Positions 17,801 through 24,960 of a DNA stretch of 40,522 bases are shown in pieces. The DNA comes from Kamptonema sp. UHCC 0994 (GTDB taxonomy: Bacteria > Cyanobacteriota > Cyanobacteriia > Cyanobacteriales > Microcoleaceae): the NCBI RefSeq assembly GCF_029167235.1, contig NZ_JARFTR010000288.1, forward strand, positions 1 to 40,522, read 5' to 3'. The position numbers were made by a program, and so were the translations under genes. The first letter of the stretch is position 1. Every line of letters begins with the position of its first letter. The notes beneath the pieces are model-generated. The model worked only from the letters and a program-made list of their open reading frames with translations. It had not been told where the DNA came from and ran no database searches.

Positions 17801-18333
17801 TCAGGTTGATGGGAGTAAAATCTATGCCAATAGTAAGATTTTGCCACCGCATCCCAAGCCCAGTTTGAATTCTCAAAATCTTGGAAAATAATCCGCGCAT
17901 CTTGATATTTTTCGGGTGTATCGCTCCAAACGTAAAAATCTCGCTCCTTGCTGCCTTTCGGTGCTCTCCGCGCCTTTTGAAACCAGGGATGCTGGTCAGA
18001 AGTATGATTGACAATTAACTCAATAATTACCCTAATTCCCCGCTGGTGTGCGGCATCTAAAAGGTTTTGAAAATCTTCTAAATTACCGTAAATTGGGTTG
18101 ACGCTAGTGTAGTCTGAAGTATCATAGCCATCGTCTCGCAAGGGGGAGGGAAAGAAAGGCAGCACCCAGATAGCTGTAACTCCCAAATCTTGCAAGTAAT
18201 CTAGTTTTTCTGTCAGTCCCCGAAAGTCGCCAATGCCGTCAGCATTGCTATCAGCAAAGGCACGAACAGGCACTTCATAAATGATGGCATCTTTAAACCA
18301 CAAAGGATCGTCATTTAAACTTGAGTGGAGCAT
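14815..18333 (-). CDS. treS: Trehalose synthase-maltokinase fusion
   Basis: The N-terminal half (about 1-555) is a GH13 trehalose synthase (maltose alpha-D-glucosyltransferase) that interconverts maltose and trehalose. It has YEVPVRAFADSNADGIGDF, the nucleophile Asp208 (GLRMDAVPYLYER), acid/base Glu250 (LLAEANQWPED) and Asp316 (FLRNHDELTLE). The C-terminal half (about 570-1172) is maltokinase, which makes maltose 1-phosphate. It has CHGDYHLGQ with Asp1018, and IIIDFEGEPARPLSERR. Together these channel trehalose to maltose 1-phosphate, the substrate of GlgE for glucan synthesis; no glgE lies in this window. The fused length of 1172 residues is typical of TreS-Pep2 fusions. Its ATG follows a GTAATGG-type heptamer array (18338-18358 on the plus strand) with no clear ribosome-binding site. 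Confidence 0.95.
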   Translation of the reverse strand: MLHSSLNDDPLWFKDAIIYEVPVRAFADSNADGIGDFRGLTEKLDYLQDLGVTAIWVLPFFPSPLRDDGYDTSDYTSVNPIYGNLEDFQNLLDAAHQRGIRVIIELIVNHTSDQHPWFQKARRAPKGSKERDFYVWSDTPEKYQDARIIFQDFENSNWAWDAVAKSYYWHRFYSHQPDLNYDNPAVRQAILDTVDFWLAMGVDGLRMDAVPYLYERDGTNCENLSETHFFLKQLRKHVDEKFPNRMLLAEANQWPEDAVQYYAQGDECHMNFHFPLMPRLFMSLQMEDSFPIIDIIQQTPHIPDNCQWALFLRNHDELTLEMVSDEDRDYMYRVYAQDTQARINLGIRRRLAPLMGNNRRRIELMNALLLSLPGTPVLYYGDEIGMGDNIYLGDRNGVRTPMQWSGDRNAGFSRANPQKLYAPPILDPEYHYEAINVEAQRSNLNSLWWWMKRLIGIRQHFQAFGRGTFEFLYPENRKVLAFMRIYDGEHILVVANLSRFVQTVELDLSPFKGSVPIEIFGRSEFPTIGDYPYFLSLTPHSFYWFTIALKPDVYPQQLPQIKLPTLTVSGNWESIFNPNNKSTAQIATILPKYLRSFRWFGGKDRTIQAVQITEVIPINSSVFAGESSGSPSISAHKQFINTYYLVFLKVDYTEGMAETYVLPLGYEKISSVGDGGEILAEGNVTNYKQNQPSQSLHSAQAIAELKFIGKSDEIGVLFDAGGEKDFLSFPLDAIANSRQYMGTAGKLLTTITKELTPEEDLSHVEPRLIKGEKSNTSVVYGDRLILKLFRKVEEGINPDLEIGQFLTEKNPIQPYIPVAGALEYRRPGSESITIGILHKFIPEARDAWSYTLDSLSHYFEQVMVVGAKHSHENLSGYGESYLPTALPLPVQQPSNSLVSNLSVEMPELAHELIGTYLTSAELLGRRTAELHLTLASDLENPSFAAENFTSFYQRSIYQQMRNLTGRTLLLLRKGLLNLSPDGQKMAQVILSHPEQLIGKFRSILNLKITAQRIRCHGDYHLGQVLYTGKDFIIIDFEGEPARPLSERRMKRSPLRDVAGMVQSFNYAATLSLRKEIENGIIRAETLPTMNQWAKFWYGWVSVAFLKSYLMTAGDANFLPKSTEELQVLLDAYILEKVVYELANELNSHPDWAEITLERILYLIDFPVEQLLG

Positions 18334-18719
18334 TTTAAGTAATGGGTAATGGGTAATGGGTAATTGGCAACTGGTAATTACTGATTGCCGATCGTCCTAG
18401 ATACTACAGATATTGGGTAAAGTTACACCCAACTTGAGTTAATTATACCTGTTAATAGCTAGCTGTCAAAAATTTAACGCTCAGCTTAGTTGAGATCAAT
18501 TCTATACTAGAGTTGTTGTTCTCAGAATATCTAAAATGCTAAGTTTTATTATCTGTCTTAAGTAAGATAAACACCAAGTCATTTACCTAACTCACAAAAA
18601 AGTATTCACTGATACAGCCAAAATGAATGGCTTACTGTTACCTGTAGGTGTTGCCAAAAGAGTTGCCAAAAGATAGGACAAATATTAAAAGCAAAATCAA
18701 AAATCTGTCAGTCGCTATT
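18334..18719. other. Intergenic region upstream of treS
   Basis: It starts with a heptamer array (GTAATGG, three copies at 18338-18358, then variants to about 18380) next to the treS start. The rest is AT-rich. I saw no ORF, hairpin with a T-tract, or clear promoter in it. Confidence 0.6.
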
Positions 18720-19139
18720 TCAATAATCGAGTCCCTGTTTAATCCAGTTGAGGCAATCACCTTCAGATAAAAATATTTTGGGAGCAGCGATATTGTTTAA
18801 CTTTCCTGGTGGATAATGGTCATAGAAATATTTACCAGCTTCTTGATAAACAATGATTAAATTGTCCCGATAAGTATACCGGCACTTAAAATAATCTTCC
18901 TGAGCGACAATATCTGAATTTTCATCAAGATGCTCTTTGGCAACTTTAATTATTTCCTCTACGCTACTCGAACAAATCCCAGCAGGATTTTCCAATTTGT
19001 GAAATTTCCCTTGATGGCTTAATTCAGAAAGTAAGGTATAAGAATAAATATCTTTCCTATCAACTATAGCCACAATAAAAGGCAAAATTAAATGCCCATT
19101 ATAGGAAACAGACTTTTCGTAAATAAAACGATCTACCAT
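18720..19139 (-). CDS. Hypothetical protein paired with ferredoxin
   Basis: I do not recognise a family for this 139-residue protein. It is mixed alpha/beta, with an aromatic-rich centre (YRDNLIIVYQEAGKYFYDHYPPGK), four cysteines (residues about 56, 85, 129 and others nearby) and no membrane segment or signal peptide. It begins 16 bases after the stop of the upstream [2Fe-2S] ferredoxin gene on the same strand, so the two are very probably co-transcribed. This suggests a protein that works with, or receives electrons from, that ferredoxin; the link is inference from position. AT-rich codon use is similar to its neighbours. Confidence 0.7.
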   Translation of the reverse strand: MVDRFIYEKSVSYNGHLILPFIVAIVDRKDIYSYTLLSELSHQGKFHKLENPAGICSSSVEEIIKVAKEHLDENSDIVAQEDYFKCRYTYRDNLIIVYQEAGKYFYDHYPPGKLNNIAAPKIFLSEGDCLNWIKQGLDY

Positions 19140-19155
19140 AACTTAATCTCTCAGC

Positions 19156-19488
19156 TCAACCTGAATTTTGCTGATAATAAAGAGATGATTGATATAAAAC
19201 TTGTTCTTGATGAGTAAGCAATGTACAATCAGATAGCGGGTAAGCTACACAAGTAACAGTATAACCTGCCTTTAATTCTGATGGTCGCAGAAATTTTTGC
19301 TCGCTTTGATCCACTTCGCCGCTTACCAGTTTAGCAATGCAAGCCGAACATTCCCCCTGTTTACATCCAGAAGGAAGGCGGAGACCACCTTCTTCTGCCA
19401 TATCTAGAATATACTGGTCATCTGGTACTGCAATTGTACGATCTAGTGCGATCGCAGGATTTACTAACCGAACTTGATAAACTACCAT
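19156..19488 (-). CDS. Plant-type [2Fe-2S] ferredoxin
   Basis: The 110-residue protein carries the four cluster ligands Cys42, Cys47, Cys50 (GCKQGECSACIAKL, C-x4-C-x2-C) and Cys80 (VTCVAYP), the arrangement of plant-type ferredoxins. The body, LDRTIAVPDDQYILDMAEEGGL, fits the beta-grasp fold. A C-terminal extension (LLTHQEQVLYQSSLYYQQ) goes a little beyond the usual ~98 residues of photosynthetic ferredoxin, so it may be a special-purpose isoform rather than the main PetF. The ribosome-binding site TTAGGAGC precedes the ATG. It is the first gene of a likely two-gene operon with the unknown 139-residue protein. A GAAGGAA-type heptamer array lies just upstream. Confidence 0.93.
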   Translation of the reverse strand: MVVYQVRLVNPAIALDRTIAVPDDQYILDMAEEGGLRLPSGCKQGECSACIAKLVSGEVDQSEQKFLRPSELKAGYTVTCVAYPLSDCTLLTHQEQVLYQSSLYYQQNSG

Positions 19489-19787
19489 TTTTGCTCCTAA
19501 TAAGAAGAAGGAAGAAGGAAGAAGGAAGAAGGAAGAAGGAAGAAGGAAGAAGTAAAAAATAAAAAATACTTACTTATGTTGTAGCAAGCTTTTTATCTTA
19601 TTTTACTTAAATTAGGTGGGTTTACTTATTAATATTCCTCTTGTTTAACTAAGATAAACTCTAGATTGCTAATGGCTGATTGTTAATACCTAACAACTAA
19701 ATCCTGTAGATTTGGCATTACCATAGTATTTTAAAATTTGGTGAGACAGAACCTCTTAATTAGCAATTAGCAATTACCCATTACCCA
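19489..19787. repeat. Intergenic region with two heptamer arrays
   Basis: An array of AAGAAGG (about seven copies, 19500-19551) lies upstream of the ferredoxin gene and uses the same unit as the array inside pncB. A second array of ATTACCC (19773-19806) continues into the 3' end of the sigma-like gene. The DNA between them is AT-rich and I saw no further feature. Confidence 0.8.
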
Positions 19788-20432
19788 TTACCCATTACCC
19801 ATTACCATCAAATCCTCCTCAAAGTAAATAGCTCGAATATCCTCCGGCAAATTTACCTCTAAACTTTGATACCCCTTTTGCAACAAAACTCTCACCTGAG
19901 CGGGAGAAATTGCTTCACCCTCCGCTTGCAAATAAGCCGCAATTCGCGTCTCGCTCCAGCGAAAAGTCTGAGCCATTAAAACCGTCAACCGCAGCAAGGG
20001 AGCTAATTGTTCTAATGCCTGTCCGACGTAACACCAAAGCGGCGGGGGAGCCGCTTGTAAAGAGTAATGAATCGATTCCACTGACGGTAAATCGGTTTGA
20101 TTAATGCAGATAGCCGTTACATTAATCAGCCAGTTCTGAAGAGTAATATTATCCCCTCCCTCCTCTCGGTTCTCACGCCGCAAATCTAGGCCGCGCAATT
20201 CGTAGTAAATATGCCGCCAAGTCCGAGCAAATAGGTAATCAGCCTGCACTGGCGATCGCACTGAATGCCGAATCAGAGTGTAGACAATTTGAGCGTATCG
20301 ACAAAAAATTGCCGTAAAAAATTTTCCCTGATCGGGATGATTTTGAAACAGAGTCAGCAACTCCTGGTCGCTGTTATGAAACAGCGATTTGACAATCGGA
20401 TGGTTGGATTCAGGAAATTGAGGCGTTTGCAC
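19788..20432 (-). CDS. Sigma-70-family-like factor
   Basis: The 214-residue protein resembles small alternative sigma factors. Residues about 40-80 look like region 2 (FCRYAQIVYTLIRHSVRSPV, DYLFARTWRHIYYELRG). Residues about 138-195 look like region 4 with a helix-turn-helix (LAPLLRLTVLMAQTFRWSET, RIAAYLQAEGEAISPAQVRV). No anti-sigma gene is adjacent. The last five codons (VMGNG) and the stop are encoded by the heptamer array ATTACCC/GGGTAAT, so the original C-terminus has probably been replaced by repeat expansion. I am fairly confident of the family but cannot say which promoters it serves. A non-sigma DNA-binding protein with a similar fold is possible. Confidence 0.7.
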   Translation of the reverse strand: MQTPQFPESNHPIVKSLFHNSDQELLTLFQNHPDQGKFFTAIFCRYAQIVYTLIRHSVRSPVQADYLFARTWRHIYYELRGLDLRRENREEGGDNITLQNWLINVTAICINQTDLPSVESIHYSLQAAPPPLWCYVGQALEQLAPLLRLTVLMAQTFRWSETRIAAYLQAEGEAISPAQVRVLLQKGYQSLEVNLPEDIRAIYFEEDLMVMGNG

Positions 20433-20563
20433 AATTTTTCCGCACTAGCTGAGCTAAAAAACGCTGATGCACTAGCATAATACATCATCCCTGAGAGTTC
20501 TGGCAAACCTCCCACTCAGAATTTTGTAGAGAGGTATTGTCTACCAAAAAAGCTAGAAACTTA

Positions 20564-20583
20564 AAACCCGCCGTAGCGGGTTT
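20564..20583 (-). terminator. Intrinsic terminator of pentapeptide gene
   Basis: AAACCCGC and GCGGGTTT form a perfect 8-bp stem around CGTA. On the minus strand the hairpin is followed by TTAAGTTTC and lies 20-39 bases beyond the stop of the pentapeptide gene (20603). It separates that gene from the sigma-like gene. Confidence 0.7.
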
Positions 20584-20602
20584 GAATGTGAATGTAGATG
20601 TA

Positions 20603-21364
20603 TTAATCGGAATTCCAGGCTTGCGGGTCATTTTCTACCTGCACCGAGCGATTGCTACGGTTAAAGTAAATCCTGATCGTGTTCGTGCGGCCCCGCCCCA
20701 AATCCAGTTTGCCAGATTTCCAAGGCTTATACCCAGATTGGCTACCGAAGAAACTGACTCTGTAAGTTGTAGCTGGCAGATAAATTCTCTCCTTAGTATT
20801 ATTGCCGCTTAATCTAATTTCTTTCCTATTGCCATCTCCTTCTATTTGAATCCTAACCTCATCATTACTGCGAGAAATAAACTCAACTGCTACCCTTTGA
20901 TTATCATTGCGTCCCCGATCGTTGTCGCGTCCCCGATTATCCCCTGGCAAACCCGTATCTTTTACATTTGCTCCTCTTAAATCGGTTCCCTGGAAATTGA
21001 TACCTCTGACCTCAGCTCGCTCTAAATCGGCATTCCTTAAGTTAGCATCACTCAAGTTGGCATTTCTCAAATTAGACCTACTCAAATCTGCATCCCTTAA
21101 ATCAGCTCCTCGGAGGTCAGCATTGCTTAAGTCGGCATTTCTAAGAGCAGCGCCTCGCAGATTTGCACCTCTAAGGTTGGCATTTCTAAGGTCTGCTCCT
21201 TGTAGGTTCGCACCTCTAAGATTAGCATCTCTGAGGTCGCACCGAGAACACTGACCAGTTTCTTTTAGTTTCTCGACATCCCTGCGACTTGCGGACTGAA
21301 CTGGCATCGCTAGGCTGAGTGCGATCGCCAGCGTTGCAAATCCTAAAATAGGTTTCATTTTCAT
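20603..21364 (-). CDS. Secreted pentapeptide-repeat protein
   Basis: The 253-residue protein has a signal peptide ([20 protein letters not shown], probable cleavage after the QSA near residue 25). About 20 pentapeptide repeats follow (A[D/N]LRG and ADLSN types, residues about 43-135), which build a right-handed quadrilateral beta helix. A charged Gly/Asp/Arg/Asn linker (about 140-158) then leads to a C-terminal domain of about 90 residues rich in beta segments ([44 protein letters not shown]). The function of such repeat proteins is usually unknown. The signal peptide places it in the periplasm, thylakoid lumen or outside. The start at the ATG of MKPILGF (two codons in) is also possible. A terminator follows at 20564-20583. 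Confidence 0.85.
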   Translation of the reverse strand: MKMKPILGFATLAIALSLAMPVQSASRRDVEKLKETGQCSRCDLRDANLRGANLQGADLRNANLRGANLRGAALRNADLSNADLRGADLRDADLSRSNLRNANLSDANLRNADLERAEVRGINFQGTDLRGANVKDTGLPGDNRGRDNDRGRNDNQRVAVEFISRSNDEVRIQIEGDGNRKEIRLSGNNTKERIYLPATTYRVSFFGSQSGYKPWKSGKLDLGRGRTNTIRIYFNRSNRSVQVENDPQAWNSD

Positions 21365-21643
21365 CTTACTGGACTCGAAATTGATTAATATTTCAGACTA
21401 TGAGACGTTCGATTGGATCGAAAAGATTCCTGCAAATCGACAAATACCATTAGGTAGAGATTAGCCTCTAAGGTATAGTTTAACTTAAGCGAGTAAGTTT
21501 TGACTTCTTATACCTGGATTATCCTCTCCGGCAAAGCCATTAGGACTCAACACTTAGGCATTTCTATCCTAAAACCAAGGAAAAAACTTTCTAGGGGGCA
21601 TTTTTTCTTACCTCCTACTTTTCCAAACTTAATATATCAACAA

Positions 21644-22504
21644 ATGACTAGCAAAACCCGGAAAAAAATTAATCTTTTACTGCTGTTATTTCCCGGCACA
21701 TTTTGGCTGATAATTTTTTTCGTTGTACCGCTGCTGATTGTCTTACTTTACAGTTTCCTAGAACGTGGTACTTACGGCGGTGTCACCTGGACTTTTACCA
21801 TCAGTAACTATCAGCGTTTATTAGGCGATATCAATAGTTATATTTACTTAGGAGTGCTTTGGCGATCGCTCTGGCTAGCATTGCTTACCACCGCAGCTTG
21901 CTTGCTAATTGGCTATCCCCTAGCATTTTTCATTGCCACGCGATCGCCCCGATGGAAAAATGCTTTACTATTGCTAGTTATTATTCCCTTTTGGACTAAC
22001 TTTCTTGTACGGACTTACGCCTGGATAGTTCTCCTACAAAGTAAAGGAGTAATTAATGTAGCCCTACAAAGCCTGCAAATTATCAACGAACCATTACACT
22101 TGCTTTTCACTCCTTTTGCCGTCACAATTGGTTTAATTTATGGTTATCTGCCATTTATGGTCTTACCATTATATTCTACCATAGAACGTTTCAACTTTAG
22201 ATTAGTAGAAGCCGCCCAAGATTTAGGAGCTAATGACCTTCGTACCTTATGGCGCATCATATTACCGTTAACAATGCGCGGGATTATCGCTGGTTCTATA
22301 CTGGTATTTGTCCCAACAGTAGGTGCTTTTATCACACCCGATATTTTAGGCGGTGCTAAAACAATGATGGTAGGAAACTTGATTCAAAATCAATTCCTCA
22401 AAGCTCGTGACTGGCCCTTTGGTTCTGCACTTTCTATGTTACTAATGGTATTAATCTTAGTTCCTATGTTAATTTATTTCCATCTTTCAGAAGAGGAAAG
22501 CTAA
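21644..22504 (+). CDS. potB: Polyamine ABC transporter permease PotB
   Basis: It forms one half of the membrane channel of a spermidine/putrescine importer. From the ATG at 21644 it has 286 residues and about six membrane helices (LLLLLFPGTFWLIIFFVVPL at the start). The EAA loop EAAQDLGANDLRTLWRIILP contacts the ATPase. An upstream ATG (21500) would add 48 residues that are basic and not typical of the family, so I prefer 21644 (MTSKTRKKIN). It is followed by potC, potD and potA on the same strand, an order different from the common potABCD. The next gene starts after 212 bases that include a heptamer array. Confidence 0.92.
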   Translation: MTSKTRKKINLLLLLFPGTFWLIIFFVVPLLIVLLYSFLERGTYGGVTWTFTISNYQRLLGDINSYIYLGVLWRSLWLALLTTAACLLIGYPLAFFIATRSPRWKNALLLLVIIPFWTNFLVRTYAWIVLLQSKGVINVALQSLQIINEPLHLLFTPFAVTIGLIYGYLPFMVLPLYSTIERFNFRLVEAAQDLGANDLRTLWRIILPLTMRGIIAGSILVFVPTVGAFITPDILGGAKTMMVGNLIQNQFLKARDWPFGSALSMLLMVLILVPMLIYFHLSEEES

Positions 22505-22611
22505 ATAGTAAAATTTTCAAATTTCACCCGCCATTCTTTCAACCACAAGACTTACACGCACGCATGGTACGGCCGCAATACGTATACTTTTATATAAGTA
22601 TTGAACCACAA

Positions 22612-22716
22612 ATTAGCCATTAGCCATTAGCCATTAGCCATTAGCCATTAGCCATTAGCCATTAGCCATTAGCCATTAGCCATTAGCCATTAGCCATTAG
22701 CCATTAGCCATTACCA
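22612..22716. repeat. Long heptanucleotide array before potC
   Basis: ATTAGCC is repeated 14 times without error (22612-22709) and followed by one variant, ATTACCA (22710-22716). The potC ATG starts on the next base, so the array occupies the ribosome-binding region. It is the longest and cleanest heptamer array in the window. Confidence 0.95.
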
Positions 22717-23601
22717 ATGAATCACAAAAGCCCCAAATTAGATTTATTAATTCGTTCACTTGGCAAACGTTTGCTCTGGGTACAAGCAGCATTAGGATTT
22801 ACCTTTCTTTACCTACCAATTTTAATATTAATTATTTACTCCTTCAATACCTCCCGATCTAATGCCGTTTGGCACGGCTTTACCCTAAACTGGTATCGCA
22901 GCTTATTCGTAAGTGCGGGTGTAATCGTAGAGGGCTCAGCCCAAGGATCTGCTAACATTAGCGATGCAGGATTATGGGAAGCGCTAAATAATAGCTTGCT
23001 AATTGCCGCTATTTCTACTCTGCTAGCGACAATCTTTGGTACGATGATAGCACTGGCATTAGAGCGGTTTCGTTTCCCCGGCAGGAGAACATTAGAAGCC
23101 TTACTTTTTTTACCGATTATCATTCCTGAGATTACAATGGGTATTTCCTTGCTAGTTTTCTTTACCCTAGTATTTAGGCTAGTAGAAAATCTAATAGGAA
23201 TTCGCATTACCCTCGGCTTGCCTACGGTAATTATCGGTCACATTGCCTTTAATATTTCCTTTGTTACTATTACTGTGAGGGCGCGTTTGGCAGAATTAGA
23301 TCCGGCTTTAGAAGAAGCAGCCTTAGACTTAGGCGCGAATGAATGGCGGACTTTTTGGCGCGTCATCTTGCCTTTAATTTGGCCAGGAATTTTCAGCGCT
23401 GCTTTATTAGCTTTCACCATATCCTTAGATGATTTTGTAATAAGTTTTTTTACTAGCGGTGTGGGATCGACAACTCTGCCGTTGTTCGTTTATGGGATGA
23501 TTAAGTTTACGGTGACACCAGCCATCAATGCAATCTCAACTTTGATGTTGCTAGCTTCCCTGTTACTTGTGGTATCATCGCTAACTATCCAGAAAAGTTA
23601 A
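22717..23601 (+). CDS. potC: Polyamine ABC transporter permease PotC
   Basis: The second permease subunit has 294 residues and about six membrane helices (VQAALGFTFLYLPILILIIY first). The EAA loop reads EEAALDLGANEWRTFWRVIL. Residues about 68-90 form a Gly/Ser/Ala-rich segment (GVIVEGSAQGSANISDAGLW) between helix 1 and helix 2 that is longer than in typical PotC and may be an extracytoplasmic insertion. The ATG directly abuts the ATTAGCC array, with no Shine-Dalgarno sequence. potD starts 49 bases after the stop, so the two are probably co-transcribed. Whether potB reads through the array into potC cannot be decided from sequence. Confidence 0.92.
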   Translation: MNHKSPKLDLLIRSLGKRLLWVQAALGFTFLYLPILILIIYSFNTSRSNAVWHGFTLNWYRSLFVSAGVIVEGSAQGSANISDAGLWEALNNSLLIAAISTLLATIFGTMIALALERFRFPGRRTLEALLFLPIIIPEITMGISLLVFFTLVFRLVENLIGIRITLGLPTVIIGHIAFNISFVTITVRARLAELDPALEEAALDLGANEWRTFWRVILPLIWPGIFSAALLAFTISLDDFVISFFTSGVGSTTLPLFVYGMIKFTVTPAINAISTLMLLASLLLVVSSLTIQKS

Positions 23602-23650
23602 AATACTTAAAATGGTACAGACTTATTCCCTCTTCCTTCAGACAAAAATT

Positions 23651-24733
23651 ATGAAGCGTCTACTAACCTTCCTCCTGTTGTTTATAATCAGTGCAATCTT
23701 ACCCTTCGGTTGTAGTAGTAACAATGCAAATACTCCCGGAATAAGTAGCGGCAGTGAAAAAGTGCTAAGCATTTATAACTATTCAACTTATGTCGCACCA
23801 GAGGTAATTGCACAATTTGAGAAAGAGAATAATGTCAAAATTAAATACGACACCTACGATAATAGTGATGCCCTTTATGCCAAACTAAAGCAAGGAAACC
23901 CCGGTTACGACTTAGTATTTCCAGCCGATTACATGGTGAAAATCATGGTGTCTGAGAATATGCTTGAGCCGCTTAATTTAGAGAAAATTCCTAATCAGAA
24001 AAACCTCGATCCTAAGTTTGTAAAGCAATCCTTCGATCCAGACAATAAATACTCATTTCCTTACCAGTGGGGGACTATGGGGATTGGCTATAATCTGAAA
24101 GCAACAAAGACTGAAATTAACAGTTGGGAGGCAATGTTTGATCCAAAATTTACTGGCAAAGTAGCATGGCAAGACGATGCACGATACACATTTTCTGGTG
24201 TATTGATGTATTTAGGATATAACCCAAATACAACAAATCCCGATGAGATTAACAAAGCCCGTGACTTACTGATCAAAAATAAAGCCATGATTGCCGCTTT
24301 TGTCCCAGATACAGGTCAAAACTTGCTTGCTCAAGGAGAAGTAAATTTGACAATGGAATGGAGCGGCGATATTTTCCAGGTGATGACAGAAAACCCAGAT
24401 TTACGTTTTGCTATTCCTAAAGAAGGAACAATTGTTTTTACTGACAATATAGCTATTCCGAAGGATGCACCAAATAAGGAATTAGCTGAGAAATTTATCA
24501 ACTTCGTTTTACAGCCAGAAATTGGTGCTAAAATCTCTAATTTTATCCATTTTGGTTCGCCCAATAAGGCGGCTATAGACCAGGGTTTAATAGATGAAAA
24601 AGACCGGAAAAATCCTCAAATTTATCCTCCAAATGAAATATTTTCTAAACTCAAATACATTGAAGATATCGGCAAGGCAACGGCATTATACGATCGAGCT
24701 TGGACGGAGGTTAAGGCTGCATTTGGCAAATAG
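23651..24733 (+). CDS. potD: Polyamine-binding lipoprotein PotD
   Basis: The substrate-binding protein for spermidine/putrescine is a 360-residue lipoprotein when read from the ATG at 23651 (MKRLLTFLLLFIISAILPFG, then lipobox Cys21 in LPFGCSS). An ATG at 23612 would add 13 residues in front of the signal sequence and is less likely. Family features are VLSIYNYSTYVAPEVIAQFE, GYDLVFPADYMVKIM, FPYQWGTMGIGYN and DNIAIPKDAPNKELAEKFIN. The ligand-binding pocket has aromatic and acidic residues as in PotD/PotF, but I cannot assign ligand specificity. It is preceded by potC and followed by potA. Confidence 0.93.
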   Translation: MKRLLTFLLLFIISAILPFGCSSNNANTPGISSGSEKVLSIYNYSTYVAPEVIAQFEKENNVKIKYDTYDNSDALYAKLKQGNPGYDLVFPADYMVKIMVSENMLEPLNLEKIPNQKNLDPKFVKQSFDPDNKYSFPYQWGTMGIGYNLKATKTEINSWEAMFDPKFTGKVAWQDDARYTFSGVLMYLGYNPNTTNPDEINKARDLLIKNKAMIAAFVPDTGQNLLAQGEVNLTMEWSGDIFQVMTENPDLRFAIPKEGTIVFTDNIAIPKDAPNKELAEKFINFVLQPEIGAKISNFIHFGSPNKAAIDQGLIDEKDRKNPQIYPPNEIFSKLKYIEDIGKATALYDRAWTEVKAAFGK

Positions 24734-24813
24734 GAAATGGTTGTTATTTAGTGGTTATTGGTTGTTAATTAGCAAACAAAAATAAACTTTTATGCGATAA
24801 TCAACAGATAACC

Positions 24814-24907
24814 ATAGGACTTACGCAAAACTATCCGTAACGCCGCCATCCTGGCGGTAAAGTCACCCCCAGGATCGCGACGTTAGGTAAATGATGCGTA
24901 AGTCCTG
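24814..24907. mobile_element. MITE-like element
   Basis: It is bounded by ATAGGACTTACGCA (24814-24827) and TGCGTAAGTCCTG (24895-24907). The interior has TAACGCCGCCATCCTGGCGG, the same core as at 34292-34383 and at both ends of the window. It lies between potD and potA. Confidence 0.65.
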
Positions 24908-24928
24908 AAACATTAACCATTAACTATC

Positions 24929-24960
24929 AACAACTAACAACTAACAACTAACAACTAACA
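24929..24960. repeat. Heptamer array before potA
   Basis: AACTAAC is repeated about four times and ends exactly at the potA ATG (24961). No ribosome-binding site is visible. Confidence 0.85.

Noticed and set aside
20907-21254. Plus-strand frame opposite the pentapeptide gene
   Set aside because: Its Leu/Lys/Ser-rich monotony mirrors the pentapeptide repeats on the other strand.
21500-21643. N-terminal extension of PotB
   Set aside because: The extra 48 residues are basic, unlike the family, and the ATG at 21644 gives the normal length.
22612-22716. CRISPR-like regular repeat
   Set aside because: The unit is only 7 bp with no spacers between units, so this is a simple tandem array.
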